A stretch of 64,000 nucleotides of DNA. It comes from Sphingomonas gei. Its GTDB lineage: Bacteria; Pseudomonadota; Alphaproteobacteria; Sphingomonadales; Sphingomonadaceae. Position 1 is the stretch's first letter. Each line of letters starts with the position of its first letter. The notes beneath the pieces were generated by a model. It was given only the letters and a program-made list of their open reading frames with translations. It did not search any database and was not told the origin of the DNA. A program made the position numbers and the translations under genes. The stretch covers positions 1 through 64,000 of the forward strand of contig NZ_SRXT01000001.1 of NCBI RefSeq assembly GCF_004792685.1, written 5' to 3'. Positions 60,746-64,000 of the stretch are shown here, one piece after another.

Positions 60746-61897
60746 TCAGAGCGCCTTTTGGTAGATCAGATATTCGCGGTTGATCCGGCTCTCGATGGTC
60801 TCGGCGATGGCGATCATCCCCTGATTGTCGTCGAGGACCCAGCCGATCTCGCCGCGGCTCGCGCCGTAGCGGGGGACTGCCTCGCGACGGATATATTCGA
60901 TCATCATGAAAGCCAGCTGGCTCGCCATGCGCGAGCTTTGCAGCCGCTTCACCACACCCATCAACGGCACGCGCATCGTCCGCACTTTGGGCTTGCGCAG
61001 CCACAGCAGCAGCTTGAGCCAGCCAAAGGGAAGGAGCGAGCCCTTGAGCGGCCTCAGCGGTTCGTTGAGGTCGGGCAGGGTGACCATGAACGCCACCGGC
61101 TCGCCCTCGAGCTCGGCGATCATGATCAGGTCCTCGAACACCAGCGGCTTCAGCTTCTTGCCGACATCGTCGATCTCGGGCTGGGTCAGCGGGACGAAGC
61201 CCCAATTGTCCGACCATGCATCGTTGAGGATCGCGAGGATGATCGCGGCCTCCTGATCGAAGCGCGACTTGTCGACCTTGCGGATGCGGATCTTCGCGTT
61301 CCTCTCGCCGGCGGCGATGATGCGCTGGACGAGCGGCGGGAATTCCTGCGTGATGTCGAGATCATAGGTGAGCAGCTTCTTGGCCGGCGCGTAGCCCAGC
61401 GCTTCGATCCAGCCCTGATAGCGCGCGGGATGGTGCCCCATCAGCACCGTCGGCGGATGGTCGTGGCCCTTCACCAGCAGACCCGGCTCTTCCCAGATCG
61501 ACAGGCTGACGGGCCCGAGCGCGCGCGTCATGCCCTTGTCGCGGAGCCATGCCTCGGCCTGCGCGATCACTGCCTTCGCCACTTCGGCATCTTCCGTCTC
61601 GAGCAGCCCCCAAAAGCCCGTGCCTGGGCCGAAACCCTGTTCGGGCGGCATTTCGAGCGCGAGGCGATCGATATGCGCCGAGATGCGCCCTACGACCTTG
61701 CCGTCGCGCTCCGCCAGGAAGAGCTGCGCCTCGGCGTGGCTGAACCAGCCGTTTTTCTTCGGGTCGATCGTCGCTTTGACCTCATTGCGTAGCGGCGCGA
61801 CCCAATTGGGATCATCGCCGTTCAGCCGATAAGCGAGTTCGACGAAAGCGTTGGTGTCCGCCTTGGTGACGACGGGGCGGATGCTGAGAGCGGGCAT
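60746..61897 (-). CDS. GNAT-like N-acetyltransferase family protein
   Basis: A 383-residue protein. Residues 1-150 resemble an acetyltransferase fold (AQLFLAERDGKVVGRISAHI, ETEDAEVAKAVIAQAEAWLRDKG). A second half shows MIAELEGEPVAFMVTLPDLNE and a C-terminal WVLDDNQGMIAIAETIESRINREYLIYQK, typical of a large alphaproteobacterial family annotated as N-acetyltransferase. The substrate is unknown. The start is the ATG at 61897, after a longer open frame whose extension overlaps the divergent gene's leader. Confidence 0.8.
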   Translation of the reverse strand: MPALSIRPVVTKADTNAFVELAYRLNGDDPNWVAPLRNEVKATIDPKKNGWFSHAEAQLFLAERDGKVVGRISAHIDRLALEMPPEQGFGPGTGFWGLLETEDAEVAKAVIAQAEAWLRDKGMTRALGPVSLSIWEEPGLLVKGHDHPPTVLMGHHPARYQGWIEALGYAPAKKLLTYDLDITQEFPPLVQRIIAAGERNAKIRIRKVDKSRFDQEAAIILAILNDAWSDNWGFVPLTQPEIDDVGKKLKPLVFEDLIMIAELEGEPVAFMVTLPDLNEPLRPLKGSLLPFGWLKLLLWLRKPKVRTMRVPLMGVVKRLQSSRMASQLAFMMIEYIRREAVPRYGASRGEIGWVLDDNQGMIAIAETIESRINREYLIYQKAL

Positions 61898-62030
61898 GCA
61901 GGCGGCCTTTGCGAGAAGTGCGCCGAAGTCCAGCCAGAGGGTGGTGCTTGTCAAGCGGAACCTGCTGCGCCGCGTCATCCCCCTGTTATTGCCCCATCCT
62001 AGCCACTATCTGGAGGCAATGGATGCCCTT

Positions 62031-63125
62031 ATGAACCACTCAGTTGCACTCGATTTGCGCGAAACCGCAGCGCCCGCCGCGCGTGCCGCCGCAGGGCGCA
62101 TCGCCGACGACAAGGCGATGCTGCGCGCTGCGGCCGAGATCGCGCGTGACCTCCACAAGGCACGGCCCGCCATCTTCTGGGGCGACATGCTGGCCTCCGC
62201 GGCGCTCGGTTATGGCGCGCTCGCCGCGACGATCCTGGCGCCGTCGACCGGCTGGGCGCTGCTCGCCGGCACCGTGGCGGTGCTCGCGCTGTATCGCGCG
62301 CTGCTCTTCATCCACGAGATCAGCCATCTGAAGCACAGCGACTTGCCCGGCTTCCGGCTGGGGTGGAATGTGGTGGTCGGCGTGCCGCTGATGGTGCCCT
62401 CGTTCATGTACGAAGGTGTCCACAATCTCCATCACGCGCGCACCCGCTACGGCACGGTCGAGGATCCCGAATATCTGCCGCTGGCGCTGATGAAGCCCTG
62501 GTCGCTGCCGCTGTTCGTCCTCATTTCGGCGCTGGCGCCGATGGGCCTGCTGCTGCGCTATGCAGTGCTTTCGCCGCTGTCGCTGGTCGTGCCGCCGCTG
62601 CGCCGGATTGTCCGCGAGCGCTATTCGGGACTGGTGATCAACCCTTCCTTCCGTCGCCGCCCGGCCGAGGGCGCCGAGCGTACCCGCTGGCTTATGCAGG
62701 AGATCGCGACGAGCCTGTGGGCGATCGCATTGCTCGCGCTGACCGCGGCGAACGTGATCCCGCTCAGGGCCTTTCTGATCTTCCTCGGCGTGATCGGTGC
62801 GGTCACCGTGATCAACCAGATCCGCACCTTGGTCGCGCATCTCTGGGAGAATGAAGGCGAGGCGATGACGGTCACCGCGCAATATCTCGACAGCGTCAAC
62901 GTGCCGCCGCCGGGGCTGCTGCCCGCATTGTGGGCGCCGGTGGGGCTGCGCTATCACGCGCTCCACCATTTGCTGCCGAGCGTGCCGTATCACAACCTCG
63001 CCGAGGCGCATCGCCGCCTGACCGCGCTGGTCGACCGCGATTCGCCTTATCACAAAGCGAGCTATGCCGGGCTGCCCGGGCTGGTCCACCAGCTGGCCCG
63101 CAGCACGATGGGCACGCGCCGCTAG
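62031..63125 (+). CDS. Fatty acid desaturase family protein
   Basis: A membrane-bound di-iron desaturase or hydroxylase of 364 residues. Three histidine boxes are present: HEISH (near 98), HNLHH (near 135) and HALHH (near 310). Hydrophobic helices lie at about 60-95, 165-195 and 225-265. The family inserts double bonds or hydroxyls into acyl chains or related lipids; the substrate cannot be told from sequence. The start could be the ATG at 62019 or 62031, both after GGAGG at 62012-62016. No partner reductase is nearby. Confidence 0.9.
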   Translation: MNHSVALDLRETAAPAARAAAGRIADDKAMLRAAAEIARDLHKARPAIFWGDMLASAALGYGALAATILAPSTGWALLAGTVAVLALYRALLFIHEISHLKHSDLPGFRLGWNVVVGVPLMVPSFMYEGVHNLHHARTRYGTVEDPEYLPLALMKPWSLPLFVLISALAPMGLLLRYAVLSPLSLVVPPLRRIVRERYSGLVINPSFRRRPAEGAERTRWLMQEIATSLWAIALLALTAANVIPLRAFLIFLGVIGAVTVINQIRTLVAHLWENEGEAMTVTAQYLDSVNVPPPGLLPALWAPVGLRYHALHHLLPSVPYHNLAEAHRRLTALVDRDSPYHKASYAGLPGLVHQLARSTMGTRR

Positions 63126-63137
63126 GGTAAAGCGAAG

Positions 63138-63491
63138 TCAGCTGGCGCTGTCACCGGTACGGGCGAGACGATCGAGCCAGGCTCGAGCCTGTTTGGGTTC
63201 GCCGACCGCTTGGGGGCCTGGCTTGCCTCGTGCAGCAAGAAATTGCTGTTGAAGTTCGAACGGCTGCAGGTCGAGTTGTGCCCGGGCCTTGTCGATTGCC
63301 TCGCCGATCTCGCCGAGCCTGTCGATGACCGGAGCAATGGCTACGCGCGTCCAGCGATCGCCATTATGGTCAAACAGCCCCCATTTTCCCGATGCCGTAG
63401 CCTGCAATGCCGCGATGAGTTCGACGGTATATTCCGCTTCGAGTTCGAGGCGACGCTCGTCCAGCCGTGCGAGACGTTCGCCCCTGGCCAT
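63138..63491 (-). CDS. Hypothetical soluble protein upstream-coupled to lptG
   Basis: A 117-residue helical protein without signal or membrane segment. [20 protein letters not shown] is followed by YTVELIAALQATASGKWGLFDHNGDRW, then LGEIGEAIDKARAQLDL and a basic C-terminus. No domain is recognised, though similar proteins occur beside lptG in sphingomonads. The ATG at 63491 lies two bases after the lptG stop, so it is translated from the same message. Confidence 0.7.
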   Translation of the reverse strand: MARGERLARLDERRLELEAEYTVELIAALQATASGKWGLFDHNGDRWTRVAIAPVIDRLGEIGEAIDKARAQLDLQPFELQQQFLAARGKPGPQAVGEPKQARAWLDRLARTGDSAS

Positions 63492-63493
63492 CG

Positions 63494-64000
63494 CTATTCC
63501 TCGGTCCTGAGCAACACCGCTTCGCCGATCATCAGGAACAGCAGGAACGGCGCCCAGGCGGCGAGGAAGGGCGGGTAGGCGCCGAGATTGCCCATCGCCA
63601 GCGCGAAATTGTCGGAGACGAAATAGAGGAAGCCCAGCGCCATCCCGATCACGGCCCGGACGAACAACTTGCCTGAGCGCGCGATTCCGAACGCCGCGAC
63701 TGCCCCCAGCAAGGGCATCAGCACCGAAGAGAGCGGCCCCGAGAGCTTGTGCCACAAGGAGCCTTCGAGCGCCTTGGTCGGCCGGCCGGCGAGCTTGAGG
63801 TCGCCGATCACTTCGCGCAGCGCGCCGAAGGACAACCCGTCGGCGGTGATGGAGCTCAGCGTAAACTGGTCGGGCCGCACGCCCTCGGCGATGCGCACTG
63901 GGGCAAGTGGGGTGATCGTGCCTGCGGCGACGTCGAAGCGCTGGGCGCCGTCGACGCGCCAGCCTATGCCGTCGCGCACGCCGTGCTTCGCAGTGAGGAT
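63494..64000 (-). CDS. lptG: LPS export ABC transporter permease LptG, C-terminal part
   Basis: The 3' 169 codons of an LptF/LptG-family permease; the 5' part lies beyond the right edge. Visible are the end of the periplasmic beta-jellyroll (WRVDGAQRFDVAAGTITPLA, QFTLSSITADGLSFGALREVI) and three C-terminal transmembrane helices (SSVLMPLLGAVAAFGIA, FVRAVIGMALGFLYFV, FLAAWAPFLLFLMIGEAVLL). LptBFG extracts LPS-type lipids, or related glycolipids in LPS-lacking sphingomonads, from the inner membrane. LptG is preferred over LptF because of the C-terminal match, but this is not certain. Confidence 0.85.
   Translation of the reverse strand: MLTAKHGVRDGIGWRVDGAQRFDVAAGTITPLAPVRIAEGVRPDQFTLSSITADGLSFGALREVIGDLKLAGRPTKALEGSLWHKLSGPLSSVLMPLLGAVAAFGIARSGKLFVRAVIGMALGFLYFVSDNFALAMGNLGAYPPFLAAWAPFLLFLMIGEAVLLRTEE

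Overview
This window looks like the chromosome of a sphingomonad (Alphaproteobacteria, Sphingomonadaceae, probably Sphingomonas). The DNA is GC-rich. It carries a PhyR/NepR/EcfG general stress locus with a PhyP-type kinase homologue, a complete dcw (division and cell wall) cluster, an NDUFA12-family protein, and the short interspersed palindromes typical of sphingomonad genomes. The assignment is inferred from gene content and protein similarity, not from a 16S sequence.

Layout. 1-2141: the right end of an integrated element. It has an IS3-type transposase remnant cut by the window edge, a small accessory protein and a large serine recombinase whose reading frame ends inside a tRNA-Trp gene. 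2189-15594: ordinary chromosomal genes. These are a GGDEF-EAL protein, a fatty acyl-AMP ligase, recX, a double cold-shock protein, DUF192, NDUFA12, DUF2155, aat, a ParA ATPase, two lipoproteins, cutC, a deoxyinosine glycosylase beside vapBC, DUF962 and cysK. 15595-34746: the dcw cluster mraZ-rsmH-ftsL-ftsI-murE-murF-mraY-murD-ftsW-murG-murC-(64-aa ORF)-murB-ddl-ftsQ-ftsA-ftsZ, nearly all coupled by 4-base overlaps and behind an unusual phased G/C-tract operator. It makes lipid II from UDP-MurNAc and assembles the divisome.

34747-49016: a TPR/SPOR protein, dGTPase, a DUF1800/DUF1501 pair, a degraded intergenic island with a UrcA-family lipoprotein under apparent BlaI/CopY-type operators, then argS-SPOR-nagZ-scpA-scpB-tatA-tatB-tatC. 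The last block joins division, peptidoglycan recycling, chromosome condensation and protein export. 49021-53459: an entericidin-like lipoprotein and the general stress response locus: phyP and nepR on the minus strand behind an EcfG-type promoter, divergent phyR, a 45-aa membrane protein, ecfG, and a convergent second NepR-like ORF. 53545-64000: glnE, bcp, DUF455, an M23 peptidase, erpA, xth, a small secreted protein with a sigma-54-type promoter, an acetyltransferase, a fatty acid desaturase, a hypothetical protein and the 3' part of lptG, which runs out of the window.

No rRNA and no CRISPR array was seen. Genes too short for a 60-residue cutoff were found by reading the sequence directly: nepR, the entericidin-like gene and the 45-aa membrane protein.
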